A stretch of DNA of 64,000 nucleotides, taken from the NCBI GenBank assembly GCA_031553595.1, contig JAVBLI010000018.1, forward strand, positions 1-64,000. Reading direction: 5' to 3'. Shown piece by piece: positions 8,568 to 17,088 of the stretch. Positions within the stretch are counted from its first letter, which is position 1. Each line of letters starts with the position of its first letter. The notes below the pieces were generated by a model. It did no database searches. It was not told where the DNA came from and saw only the letters and a program-made list of their open reading frames with translations. The stretch is from RGIG3701 sp031553595 (GTDB taxonomy: Bacteria; Planctomycetota; Planctomycetia; Pirellulales; Thermoguttaceae). Made by a program: the position numbers and the translations under genes.

Positions 8568-11267
8568 ATGAAAACCATCCGCATTTTTTTCTTATTCATC
8601 ACCGTGATGTTCGCTGGGCAAAACACCCGCGCGGAGGAATCTCCGTGGGTGCGGATGCAGCGAGAATTCGTGGAGCCGCCGCTGGCGTACAAGTCGCGGC
8701 CGCTGTGGTTCTGGAACGCCGTTCCCACGGTCGAGGAAACCGTCGCGCAGATGAAAGCCTGCAAGGAAAGCGGATATGCCGGCCTGGCGATTCTCCCGGC
8801 TTTCGACCAGGGCCGGATGAAATTCATGAGCCCGGAGTATCTCGCGCAGTATAAAGTCGCGGCAGACACGGCGCAAGAACTCGGCATGAAGCTCTGCCTG
8901 TATGACGAGTACTGGTTTCCCAGCGGCTCGGCAGGCGGGCTGATGCGGGAGAAGTTTCCGGAGCATCTCTGTAAGCGGCTGGACATGGCGGCGGTGGACG
9001 TCACGGCGGAGATGCCGGGCGCGGCGATCGCCATCCCTGCCGGCACGCTCATGGGCTGCGTGGCGATGAACATGGAAACCTTTCACCGCGAGAACATCAC
9101 GGCGATGGCGGAAGACGGAATCTTACACTGGCACCGCCCGGAAAACAGCACCGCACCTTATAAAATCATGGCCTTCGTGTGCATCCTTGACGGCGAGCGG
9201 AATCTGATGGATTATCTGGAGCCGGAAGCGGTCCGCGCGTTTATTTCGCTGACGTACGCCGCGTACCAGAAAGCCATGCCCGAACATTTCGGCACGACGA
9301 TTGACGCCGCGTTTTATGATGAGCCCATGCTTTACTCGCCGGGTGCCGGGCGGGCGTGGACGCCGCGGTTTAATGAATATTATGCCGCGCGTCACGGTGC
9401 GGATCCCGTTCCGCTGTACCCCGCCATGTTCATGGAAATCGGCGAGGAAACCGCCGCGGCCCGCAACGCTCTTTTCGGATTCCGCGCCGCGCTCTTCAGC
9501 GAGAGTTACGTAAAAACCATCGCCGACTGGCTCGCGCCGTACGGCATGCCACTGACCGGCCACCTGGATCAGGAGGAAGTCGTGAACCCCACCGGCGTTA
9601 GCGGCGACGTGATCAAATTCTTCCAGTACCAGCCCATCCCCGGCCTGGACGAGGTTTTTCAGTATGGCCGCGGCTCCTGCATGTACAAGCTGGTTTCCTC
9701 CGCCGCGACGAATTTCGATCGCCATCTGGTCATGACGGAAGTGTACGGTGGGATTCATAACATGCCCGTGGACGTGCTTTATAAAGAGGCCATGGATCAG
9801 GCGGTGAAGGGCGTGAATATGTTCGTGCCGCACGCCGTGTGGTATGACGCGGACCCGAGCCGCGTGACGTTTCAGCCGGAACTTTCATACCGGGACGCGA
9901 AATACGGCCCTGCCCTGCCGGAGTATAACCGGTTCATCGGCCGGCTTCACCTCCTGCTGCAAAACCCTGGCGGCACCGCGGCGGACGTGGCGATTCTGTA
10001 CCCGATCGAATCCCTGCAATCCACGTATCATTTTAACGGCCCGAAATCCGCGTATGAGGGCGGCGTCCCCACAGACGAGGACAATTACATGCGAATCGGC
10101 GAGTACCTGACATTCCATCTCCGCCGCGATTTCATTTATCTGCACCCGGAAACGCTCCGCGACCGCTGTGAGATAACCGGTGATGTGCTGGCAGGTGAAG
10201 AAGCGTGGTTAAAACTGGCGAATAAAGAAAACCCGGCCGCGTTCCACACGCTGATCATTCCGTCCATGCATGCCATCCGGCTGGACACGCTGCGAAAAAT
10301 CTTCGCGTTTTATGAAGCCGGCGGCAAAGTGTTTTTCATCGGCCGACTGCCCACCCACGCGGCGTGCGGCGGCGATCATGCGGAAGTGTGTGCGCTGCTT
10401 GAAAAGCTGTTGGGAAAAGATGGCATTCGGGATTACTATAAAGAACTGGACACAGGGATCATTTTCCGCGCATCTTCCCAGTGGGCGGCGGGCGGCCACG
10501 GCCCGGAAATGGCTTTCGACATGAACCCCTTTACCCGCTGGAACGCGGCTGACAAAAGCGAAATGCCACAGTGGCTGGAAATGGAACTGCCAGACGCGGA
10601 GAAAATTTCCGAAATCAATATCCAGGAGCCATTTAACCGTGTGGAGGCGTTTCGCGTCCTGGCTTTTGACGCCGCGAAAGATGACTGGGTGGAAATCGTC
10701 CGTGGCAGGGAAATCGGCAACGACGGCACCAAAACATTCACTTTCCCTGAGATCGAAACTGCGAAAATTCGCGTGCTTTTCGATAAAATCAAAAGTGACA
10801 GCGTCAGTATCTCGGAAATTTTCATCCCCGCACAGGCGCTGATGAGACACCAGGTCGGTATATGGAGTCAAGTAACCCATTACAACGATAATGGCGGCGA
10901 GGCTTCCGTGTTCTCTTTCAATTTCAAAGAACCGCTGAAAGACGAAGGCAATTTTCTGGGCGAGACATTAGCAGACGCCGGCATCACCTTCCCCGCCAAC
11001 CTCCCCCCCGGCACGCCCACCGGCTCATGCACGTACATGCACCGGCAGATTCACGGCCGGGACGTTTATTATATCACGAACTCCACCGACGCCGAGGTGA
11101 AAGGCAACGTTTCACTCCACGGCGAGATACAAAATTTAAGCTGGTGGGACCCACACACCGGAACCATCACGCCCGCCGAGCCGATTTCCTGCCGGGATGG
11201 ACTGACGGAAGTCCTTCTGACTCTGCCCCCCGTACATTCCATTTTTTTAATCCACGACGGAAAGTAA
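8568..11267 (+). CDS. GH106-like alpha-L-rhamnosidase with F5/8 type C domain
   Basis: The 899-residue protein has a signal peptide and then the start typical of GH106-like proteins (RPLWFWNA, GYAGLAILP, YDEYWFPSG). A discoidin-like carbohydrate-binding module lies at about residues 630-755 (SSQWAAGGHGPEMAFDMN ... RWNAAD ... EISE-type strands). A C-terminal beta region follows. GH106 enzymes release alpha-L-rhamnose. The family call comes from overall resemblance; catalytic residues were not checked. The ATG at 8568 has AGAAGGA 8 bp upstream, in an operon with the preceding lyase. An inverted-repeat remnant follows the stop by 6 bp. Confidence 0.7.
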   Translation: MKTIRIFFLFITVMFAGQNTRAEESPWVRMQREFVEPPLAYKSRPLWFWNAVPTVEETVAQMKACKESGYAGLAILPAFDQGRMKFMSPEYLAQYKVAADTAQELGMKLCLYDEYWFPSGSAGGLMREKFPEHLCKRLDMAAVDVTAEMPGAAIAIPAGTLMGCVAMNMETFHRENITAMAEDGILHWHRPENSTAPYKIMAFVCILDGERNLMDYLEPEAVRAFISLTYAAYQKAMPEHFGTTIDAAFYDEPMLYSPGAGRAWTPRFNEYYAARHGADPVPLYPAMFMEIGEETAAARNALFGFRAALFSESYVKTIADWLAPYGMPLTGHLDQEEVVNPTGVSGDVIKFFQYQPIPGLDEVFQYGRGSCMYKLVSSAATNFDRHLVMTEVYGGIHNMPVDVLYKEAMDQAVKGVNMFVPHAVWYDADPSRVTFQPELSYRDAKYGPALPEYNRFIGRLHLLLQNPGGTAADVAILYPIESLQSTYHFNGPKSAYEGGVPTDEDNYMRIGEYLTFHLRRDFIYLHPETLRDRCEITGDVLAGEEAWLKLANKENPAAFHTLIIPSMHAIRLDTLRKIFAFYEAGGKVFFIGRLPTHAACGGDHAEVCALLEKLLGKDGIRDYYKELDTGIIFRASSQWAAGGHGPEMAFDMNPFTRWNAADKSEMPQWLEMELPDAEKISEINIQEPFNRVEAFRVLAFDAAKDDWVEIVRGREIGNDGTKTFTFPEIETAKIRVLFDKIKSDSVSISEIFIPAQALMRHQVGIWSQVTHYNDNGGEASVFSFNFKEPLKDEGNFLGETLADAGITFPANLPPGTPTGSCTYMHRQIHGRDVYYITNSTDAEVKGNVSLHGEIQNLSWWDPHTGTITPAEPISCRDGLTEVLLTLPPVHSIFLIHDGK

Positions 11268-11273
11268 AGCAAG

Positions 11274-11329
11274 AAACAGCAGCCCGGAGCGTGAGCGACG
11301 GGATAACGCTGACGAGAGATATTCCACCC
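11274..11329. repeat. Truncated 3'-end inverted-repeat element, copy 2 (left arm only)
   Basis: The sequence AAACAGCAGCCCGGAGCG...GGGAT at 11274-11304 matches the left arm of copy 1 at 101-131. The spacer that follows ends TATTCCACCC, resembling the loop of other copies. No intact right arm follows; only a weak ATCCCCTTTCACGG vestige at about 11350 can be seen next to the next gene's ribosome binding site. Confidence 0.6.
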
Positions 11330-11368
11330 ATAAAAACAAAACACTTCATCCCCTTTCACGGAGATCAA

Positions 11369-14300
11369 ATGATGCGAAAAAGTCTATTATTCATGACATT
11401 CTGCGCGGCTTGCGTGTTCCTCGCGACATCCGCAGCCGCACGCGCGGAAGGAGTGGCGGAGCTTCCCCCGGACACGCTGTGGATGATCGGCACGCCGGAC
11501 GCCTCCGGCCGGGGTTTCGGCTGTGCGGCGGAAGGGTACCCGGCGTTCCTCAAAGTGTTTCCGGAAGGGAAAGTCGATTACACCGTGGGAAAAAGCACCG
11601 CCCGCGACTGGCCCTTCCTGCACCCCGCCCAGCGCGACACATTCTCCGGCAATCAGGCCTTCACGTTTAACATCCGTTTCACGATGGGCACGCCAGAAAT
11701 GGAAACTTTCTTAAAAACGCCCGCCAATGAGGGGGGAAAGTTTTATCTGGTAATCGGCATCTTCGACGCCCACCCCTTCGAGCGTTCCGACATTCACATC
11801 ACCGTCAACGGCGCGGCCCTGTCCGTGCAACTCGCCCCACCCGGCGGCGGAAATGCCGTCTTTCGCCCCGCGCAGCGAGGCCAGGTTCAGACCATCTTTT
11901 TCGACATCCCCGCCGCGAGCGTGAAAACCGGCGAGAACCTCATCACCATCCGGCTGGAAGGCCAGAGTTGGATTCTTTACGATTACCTCGCCCTGCGGAC
12001 GGTGCGTGAGCCGCTGACGGCCGCGCAGCGCGACCTGCTGAAAACGTTCACCACGACGTGCGAGCCGGGCGAATCCGCGCCGGCGCTGCGCGATGTGGAG
12101 GAAATCGTTTTCGCCATGCGGCCGATCGCCAAAGACGAGCACTGGTACGCCAATTTCGCGTATTACGCCGCCAGCGATCCCGCGAAACACAATTTTGACC
12201 GCGAGACGGCGGAGAAAAATTTCGTCTTCCTCCCCGGCGGCAAGCTGTGTGTCAAGAACATCAAAACCGGCGCCGTACGCACGCTGATCGACGACCCGGC
12301 CGGGAACGTCCGCGATCCTTTCGTGCATTACGACGCGAAGAAAATTCTGTTTTCCTACCGGCCCGGAAACGCCGAGAACTTCCATCTTTACGAAATCAAC
12401 ACCGACGGCACGGGCCTGCGCCAACTCACCGACGGGCATTACGACGATATCGAGCCGTGTTACATTCCCAACGGCGACATCATTTTCGTCTCCACGCGGT
12501 GCCGGCGATGGGTGAACTGCTGGCTGACGCAGGTGGCGAACCTCCACCGCTGCGGCCCGAACGGCGAGAACATCCGCACGGTCACGTCCAACACCGAGCA
12601 GGACAACACGCCGTGGGTGCTGCCCGACGGACAGATTCTCTTCATGCGGTGGGAGTATGTGGACCGCAGCCAGGTGCATTACCACCACCTCTGGACCGTT
12701 TCGCCGGACGGCACGCGGCAAATGGTTTATTATGGAAACCTCCAGGCCGGCACGGTGATGATCGACGCGAAACCGATTCGCGATTCGCGTAAAATCGTGG
12801 TGAATTTCTCTCCCTGGCACGGGCTTCAGGAGCATGCCGGGCAAGTGGTGCTTCTGGATCCGCGCGGCGGGCCGGACGATCATGGAAGTGTGCAGCCGAT
12901 TTCCACACATCACGGTTACCGCGACCCGTGGGCCTTCAGCGAGAAGGCGTTCATGGCCGCCGTGGGGCATTCCGTGGTGCTCATGGATGAGTCGGGGCAG
13001 GAGTTCCCGATTTACACCGCCACGGAGGCGGAAGTCGCCGCAGGCCTGTGCTGCCATGAGCCGCGCCCGATTATTCCGTCGCCGCGCGAGCGCATTCTCC
13101 CGGATGTGGAGCCGACGGAAGCCCAGACCGGAAAACTCCTGCTGGCCGACATTTACACCGGCCGGAACATGGACGGCATTAAGCCCGGCGAGATTAAAAA
13201 GCTGCTGGTGATGGAAGTTCTGCCGAAGCCCATTAATTACACCGGCGGCATGGAGCCGACTTCTTACGGCGGAACCTTCACCCTGGAACGCGTGATGGGC
13301 ACCGTGCCCGTGGAAGAGGACGGCTCGGCTTACCTCGAGTTGCCCGCGTACCGCAGTTTCTTCTTCGTGGCCATGGACGAAAACGACATGTCCGTGAAGC
13401 GGATGCAGAGCTTCCTGAACGTGGTGCCCGGGGAAGTCACGGCCTGCGTGGGATGCCATGAGCAGCGGACGCTGACGCCGCTGGCCCAGTTTAACATCCA
13501 CCGCAACGTAAAAGCCATGCGCCGGGACGCGAGTAAAATCGCCCCCATTCCCGGCATCCCGGACGTCATCAGTTATCCTCGCGACGTGCAGCCGGTGCTC
13601 GATAAGCACTGCGTGACATGCCACGATTATGACGCCCACACGCTGGCGAACGGCACGAAAGGCGGGCCGCGGGCCGGCGGCGTGATCTTTACCGGGGATC
13701 GCACGCCCATGTATTCCGTCAGTTATTACACCATCACCGCGAAGACGCTGGTGGCCGACGGCCGAAACCGCGCGGTGAGCAATTACGCCCCGCGGACGCT
13801 CGGCTCTTCCGCCAGCCGCCTACTGACGTTCATGAACGGAGGCCATTACGGCGTGAAACTTTCGCCGGACGAATTTAACATGGTGCGGTACTGGACGGAG
13901 GCGGGCGGACCGTACATCGGCACGTATGCCGGGCTGGGAAGCGGGCAGGTGGGCGGCTATTACAGGAACACTCTGGACCGCCAGGATTTGCAGTGGGAAA
14001 GCACGAAAGCCGCGCAGGGCGTGTTCCAGCGGCGGTGCGATGAATGTCATACCGCGCAGCGCACGCTGGCGAAAAGCGTCAGCGACGAAATCGGCGGCCC
14101 GCCCTGGGAAGACTTGACTCCGAACGACATCCGCCGGACCTACTCGCGGCAACTGTTATATAATCTCTCCCGGCCGGAAAAATCCCTCATCCTTTTAGCG
14201 CCGCTGGCGAAAGACGCCGGGGGACTGGAACTGTGCCCGGAAATCACGTTCCGCTCCACGCAGGACGCCGATTACCAGACGCTGCTGAGCATGATTCAGG

Positions 14301-14479
14301 ACGGAGAGCAGTTTCTGAATCAGATTAAGCGTTTCGACATGCCCGGCTTCCTGCCGCGCGTGGAGTACCTCCGCGAGATGAAGCGGTACGGCGTGCTTCC
14401 GAAAGACCACCCGGAAGACCAGCCGCTGGATGTTTACCAGCTCGACCAGGCGTACTGGCGGGCGCTATGGAAGCCGTGA
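11369..14479 (+). CDS. HzsA-like multiheme protein with rhamnogalacturonan-lyase-type domain and beta-propeller
   Basis: The 1,036-residue exported protein (signal peptide ending near AARAEG) combines three parts. Residues about 35-210 resemble the C-terminal carbohydrate-binding domain III of rhamnogalacturonan lyases. Residues about 230-520 form a TolB/WD40-like propeller (GNAENFHLYEINTDGTGLRQL). The remainder resembles the middle and heme region of hydrazine synthase alpha, with CxxCH heme sites at residues 693, 748 and 890. Such HzsA-like proteins occur in many non-anammox Planctomycetota and Verrucomicrobia, and no other anammox gene is here. ACGGAG precedes the ATG; a second ATG follows immediately. 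A role in oxidising sugar-derived products is inference from the neighbouring glycan enzymes. Confidence 0.75.
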   Translation: MMRKSLLFMTFCAACVFLATSAAARAEGVAELPPDTLWMIGTPDASGRGFGCAAEGYPAFLKVFPEGKVDYTVGKSTARDWPFLHPAQRDTFSGNQAFTFNIRFTMGTPEMETFLKTPANEGGKFYLVIGIFDAHPFERSDIHITVNGAALSVQLAPPGGGNAVFRPAQRGQVQTIFFDIPAASVKTGENLITIRLEGQSWILYDYLALRTVREPLTAAQRDLLKTFTTTCEPGESAPALRDVEEIVFAMRPIAKDEHWYANFAYYAASDPAKHNFDRETAEKNFVFLPGGKLCVKNIKTGAVRTLIDDPAGNVRDPFVHYDAKKILFSYRPGNAENFHLYEINTDGTGLRQLTDGHYDDIEPCYIPNGDIIFVSTRCRRWVNCWLTQVANLHRCGPNGENIRTVTSNTEQDNTPWVLPDGQILFMRWEYVDRSQVHYHHLWTVSPDGTRQMVYYGNLQAGTVMIDAKPIRDSRKIVVNFSPWHGLQEHAGQVVLLDPRGGPDDHGSVQPISTHHGYRDPWAFSEKAFMAAVGHSVVLMDESGQEFPIYTATEAEVAAGLCCHEPRPIIPSPRERILPDVEPTEAQTGKLLLADIYTGRNMDGIKPGEIKKLLVMEVLPKPINYTGGMEPTSYGGTFTLERVMGTVPVEEDGSAYLELPAYRSFFFVAMDENDMSVKRMQSFLNVVPGEVTACVGCHEQRTLTPLAQFNIHRNVKAMRRDASKIAPIPGIPDVISYPRDVQPVLDKHCVTCHDYDAHTLANGTKGGPRAGGVIFTGDRTPMYSVSYYTITAKTLVADGRNRAVSNYAPRTLGSSASRLLTFMNGGHYGVKLSPDEFNMVRYWTEAGGPYIGTYAGLGSGQVGGYYRNTLDRQDLQWESTKAAQGVFQRRCDECHTAQRTLAKSVSDEIGGPPWEDLTPNDIRRTYSRQLLYNLSRPEKSLILLAPLAKDAGGLELCPEITFRSTQDADYQTLLSMIQDGEQFLNQIKRFDMPGFLPRVEYLREMKRYGVLPKDHPEDQPLDVYQLDQAYWRALWKP

Positions 14480-14539
14480 GAAAACGTCCGATTATACGCA
14501 TTCCGCCGGCCATTTTTTTGTCATGAACAAGAAAAGGCG

Positions 14540-14568
14540 TTGCGTCGGACGCGTAAATTTGTTAAAAT
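14540..14568 (+). promoter_or_regulatory. Sigma70-like promoter for the URO-D family gene
   Basis: TTGCGT and TAAAAT are separated by exactly 17 bp, in the gap between the multiheme gene and the next coding region. The predicted start site is about 70 bp before the ATG at 14647. Confidence 0.55.
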
Positions 14569-14646
14569 TATCCTGAATGTCCTGATTTAATATTTTTCCG
14601 CTGATAAACGGAAGAAATGTTTTCGTCCTTTAACGGAGCGTCGATC

Positions 14647-15894
14647 ATGAATTCCCGAGAACGTATCCTTGCCACGCTGAATCATGAAATACCGGACCGC
14701 ATTCCCGCGGATTTCGGCGGCACGCGATTTACCGGGGCGACCGTCCCGGCCATGTACCGCCTGCGGCAGTGTTTGGGGGTGGACACGCCGGTGCGGATGT
14801 ATGATGTGTATGCGTGCCTGGCGGAGATGGATGACGCGGTGGCGGAAACGGTGGGGGCGGACGTCCTGCGGCTGCCAGCGCCGGTGGCCCTGCTGGGGGC
14901 GGAGTGCCTCATGGATCAGACGAAGAAGCGGTGGAAGCCGTACGCCCTGGAGGACGCCACGCCGGTGCTGGTGCCGAACGATTATTATCCCGAGCGGGAA
15001 TTGAACGGCGATTTGTGTCTGCGGGATCAGATGGACCGGCGGTTTGCGCTTTTGCCGCGGGGTGCATTTTTGTATGCGCCGCTGACGGTGGCGCCTGGGG
15101 CGGCGGGGATGCCTGTGGAGCAGGTGAATGCCGAAATCGCGGCGGGGAATCCCGCGATGTTCGTGGAGAAAACGCCGAAATACTGGGAGCTTCTCGGCCT
15201 GGCGGCTTCCGTTTTTTCGAAAACCAGTGAAAAGGCGCTGATGCTGGAGGCTGGGCCGCCGTCTCCGTTTTTTGCGGGGCTGGGCCGGGGAGACATCCCG
15301 GCGTGGAAGAGTCGGCTGATGGAAAAAGACCCTGGGGCGCTAGCGCTTCTGGACCGCTGGCTGGAGCTGTGGCTGGCGTCTCTGGAGCCGCTGAAAAACG
15401 CGGTGGGCGCTGCCGTGGACATTTTCGTCCTGGAGGAGGATTTCTCGCAGGTGAAGTCCCACATGGGAATGGAAGCCGTGCGGGAGGTGATTCTGCCGCT
15501 TTACGAAAAAGGCATCCGCGCGATTCGGGAAACGGTCGCGCCGCACGCGAAATTTTTGTGGCAGTCGCCGGGGAATGTCACGCCGCTGGTGCCCGACCTG
15601 ATTTCCATCGGCGTAGACGCCCTGGGCCTGGTGGACATGAACGAAAAAGCCGTGAACCCGGCCGACCTGAAACAGGAGTTCCGCGGCAAGATCACGCTCT
15701 GGGGCGGCGTCTGCTCCCCGGAAAAGCTGCGTGTCAGCACGGAAGAAGAAGTGCTGGCCATGTCCCGTGACGCCCTTTACGCCCTATCGCGCGACGGCGG
15801 ATTCATCCTCGCCACCTCCGGAAACATCCTTCCTGAAACTCCGCCCGAGAACGTACTGACGTTTTTCGGAAAAACGGAGGAGCCGCATGTGTAG
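14647..15894 (+). CDS. Uroporphyrinogen decarboxylase (URO-D) superfamily protein
   Basis: The 415-residue cytoplasmic TIM-barrel protein starts MNSRERILATLNHEIPDRIP, the typical opening of the HemE/MtaA/CmuA superfamily. Later regions include IGVDALGLVDMNEKAV and LWGGVCSPE. Members decarboxylate uroporphyrinogen or transfer methyl groups to corrinoids. This sequence looks more like the broad methyltransferase/unknown subgroup than true HemE, and no haem-synthesis genes are nearby. ATG 14647 is chosen over ATG 14617 because ACGGAG lies about 7 bp upstream and the family N-terminus begins there. A nested inverted repeat starts right after the stop. Confidence 0.75.
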   Translation: MNSRERILATLNHEIPDRIPADFGGTRFTGATVPAMYRLRQCLGVDTPVRMYDVYACLAEMDDAVAETVGADVLRLPAPVALLGAECLMDQTKKRWKPYALEDATPVLVPNDYYPERELNGDLCLRDQMDRRFALLPRGAFLYAPLTVAPGAAGMPVEQVNAEIAAGNPAMFVEKTPKYWELLGLAASVFSKTSEKALMLEAGPPSPFFAGLGRGDIPAWKSRLMEKDPGALALLDRWLELWLASLEPLKNAVGAAVDIFVLEEDFSQVKSHMGMEAVREVILPLYEKGIRAIRETVAPHAKFLWQSPGNVTPLVPDLISIGVDALGLVDMNEKAVNPADLKQEFRGKITLWGGVCSPEKLRVSTEEEVLAMSRDALYALSRDGGFILATSGNILPETPPENVLTFFGKTEEPHV

Positions 15895-15895
15895 C

Positions 15896-16045
15896 GCAGC
15901 GTAACTTGCGGACGGGATGATGAACGTAAAACCGTGGCTTCGGGTGCCTGAATCCACGGTTTCGCGTCCGCACCCCGATTTGAATCCATCTTTTAACAAG
16001 CCACCACCCCATCCGCAAGTTGCGTTTCGCTTCACTTGCGGCTCA
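15896..16045. repeat. Type-B nested inverted-repeat element
   Basis: The outer arms GCGTAACTTGCGGACGGG (about 15899-15916) and CCCCATCCGCAAGTTGCG (about 16007-16024) pair with few mismatches. They enclose a perfect inner hairpin AAACCGTGG (15929-15937) / CCACGGTTT (15954-15962). A further ACTTGCGGCTCATTTT lies beyond the right arm. The element begins 2 bp after the URO-D stop. It differs in sequence from the AACAGCAGCC family but has the same 3'-end position. Confidence 0.75.
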
Positions 16046-16065
16046 TTTTACATCCCCCATTTCCC

Positions 16066-17013
16066 ATGCTAAACAGACGCGAAATCCTCCTGGCCGGCGC
16101 CGCTTCTTTCGGTGCCCTGACATCCCGTAACCTTTGCGCCGCGGAAACGCAGGAAACGCAAACTTCGCCGCAAAAGCCGCAAGCGCCATTCCGCCTGCTG
16201 CTGAACATGGGCACGCTGATCGGGTACGATCTGGATGTGGAGGCGGAAATTGACGTGGCGGCCCAGGCCGGGTATGACGGCGTGGAGCTGTGGATGATGC
16301 GCATCGAGCGTTTTCAGCAGAAGGGTGGGAAGCTGGCCGACCTGCGGAAACGGCTGGAGGACGCCGGGCTGACGTGCGACTCGGCGATCGGCTTTCCCGC
16401 GTGGCTGGTGGATGACGAAACCCGCCGGGCGGAGGGCGTGCGGCAAATCACGCGCGAGATGGAAATCCTGGCCGAGCTGGGCTGCAAAAATATTGCCGCG
16501 CCGGCCGCCGGGGTGTCCGCGCCATTACAGAATCTGGAGGAAGCGGGCGAGCGTTACCGCGTGATTCTGGAAATCGGCAGGAAAATCGGCGTGCGTCCGC
16601 TGCTGGAAATCTGGGGCTCCTCGCCGGCGCTGAGTAAAGTCTCCACGGCAGCGGCGGTGGCCGTGGCGGCCGGGCATGAAGACGCGGCCCTCCTGCTGGA
16701 CGCGTTCCACATGTATAAAGGCGGAAACCGTTTCGCGTGCATGCGGATGCTTAACGGGCGGCAGATGCCGATCTTCCACCTGAACGATTACCCCGCCGAG
16801 CCATCGCGCGAGAAAATCACGGACGCCGACCGCGTCTTTCCGGGTGACGGCGTGTGTCCCCTGAAAGAAATTCTCGCCACGCTGCGGGAAATCGGCTTCG
16901 CCGGCGGCCTCTCGCTGGAACTCTTTAACCGCACTTACTGGGACGCCCATGATCCGCTGACCGTGGCGAAAACCGGGCTGGAAAAAATGAAAACCCTCCT
17001 CGCCGGGGCATGA
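16066..17013 (+). CDS. Xylose isomerase-like TIM-barrel protein, Tat-type signal
   Basis: The 315-residue protein starts MLNRREILLAGAASFGAL, a twin-arginine motif followed by a hydrophobic stretch, so it is probably exported folded through Tat. The mature part matches the sugar phosphate isomerase/epimerase (AP endonuclease 2-like) barrel: GYDGVELWMM, LLLDAFHMYKGG, IFHLNDYP and FPGDGVCPLKEI are typical metal-site strands. The substrate is probably a sugar or inositol derivative but is not determined. ATG 16066 is chosen because the twin-arginine motif follows directly; no strong Shine-Dalgarno is visible. Confidence 0.75.
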   Translation: MLNRREILLAGAASFGALTSRNLCAAETQETQTSPQKPQAPFRLLLNMGTLIGYDLDVEAEIDVAAQAGYDGVELWMMRIERFQQKGGKLADLRKRLEDAGLTCDSAIGFPAWLVDDETRRAEGVRQITREMEILAELGCKNIAAPAAGVSAPLQNLEEAGERYRVILEIGRKIGVRPLLEIWGSSPALSKVSTAAAVAVAAGHEDAALLLDAFHMYKGGNRFACMRMLNGRQMPIFHLNDYPAEPSREKITDADRVFPGDGVCPLKEILATLREIGFAGGLSLELFNRTYWDAHDPLTVAKTGLEKMKTLLAGA

Positions 17014-17088
17014 TCTTCGGACTCGCTGGCACGCGCCGCGCCGGTATGAAAAAACGCTCCGCACACACTTCATTCGGGAGAATAAGCC

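Noticed and set aside
11369..14479. True anammox hydrazine synthase
   Set aside because: No HzsB/HzsC or other anammox genes are present, and the protein carries a glycan-binding-like domain not in HzsA.
14480..14530. Terminator after the multiheme gene (GCCGGCC followed by seven T)
   Set aside because: A T-run is present but no adequate stem can be drawn immediately before it.
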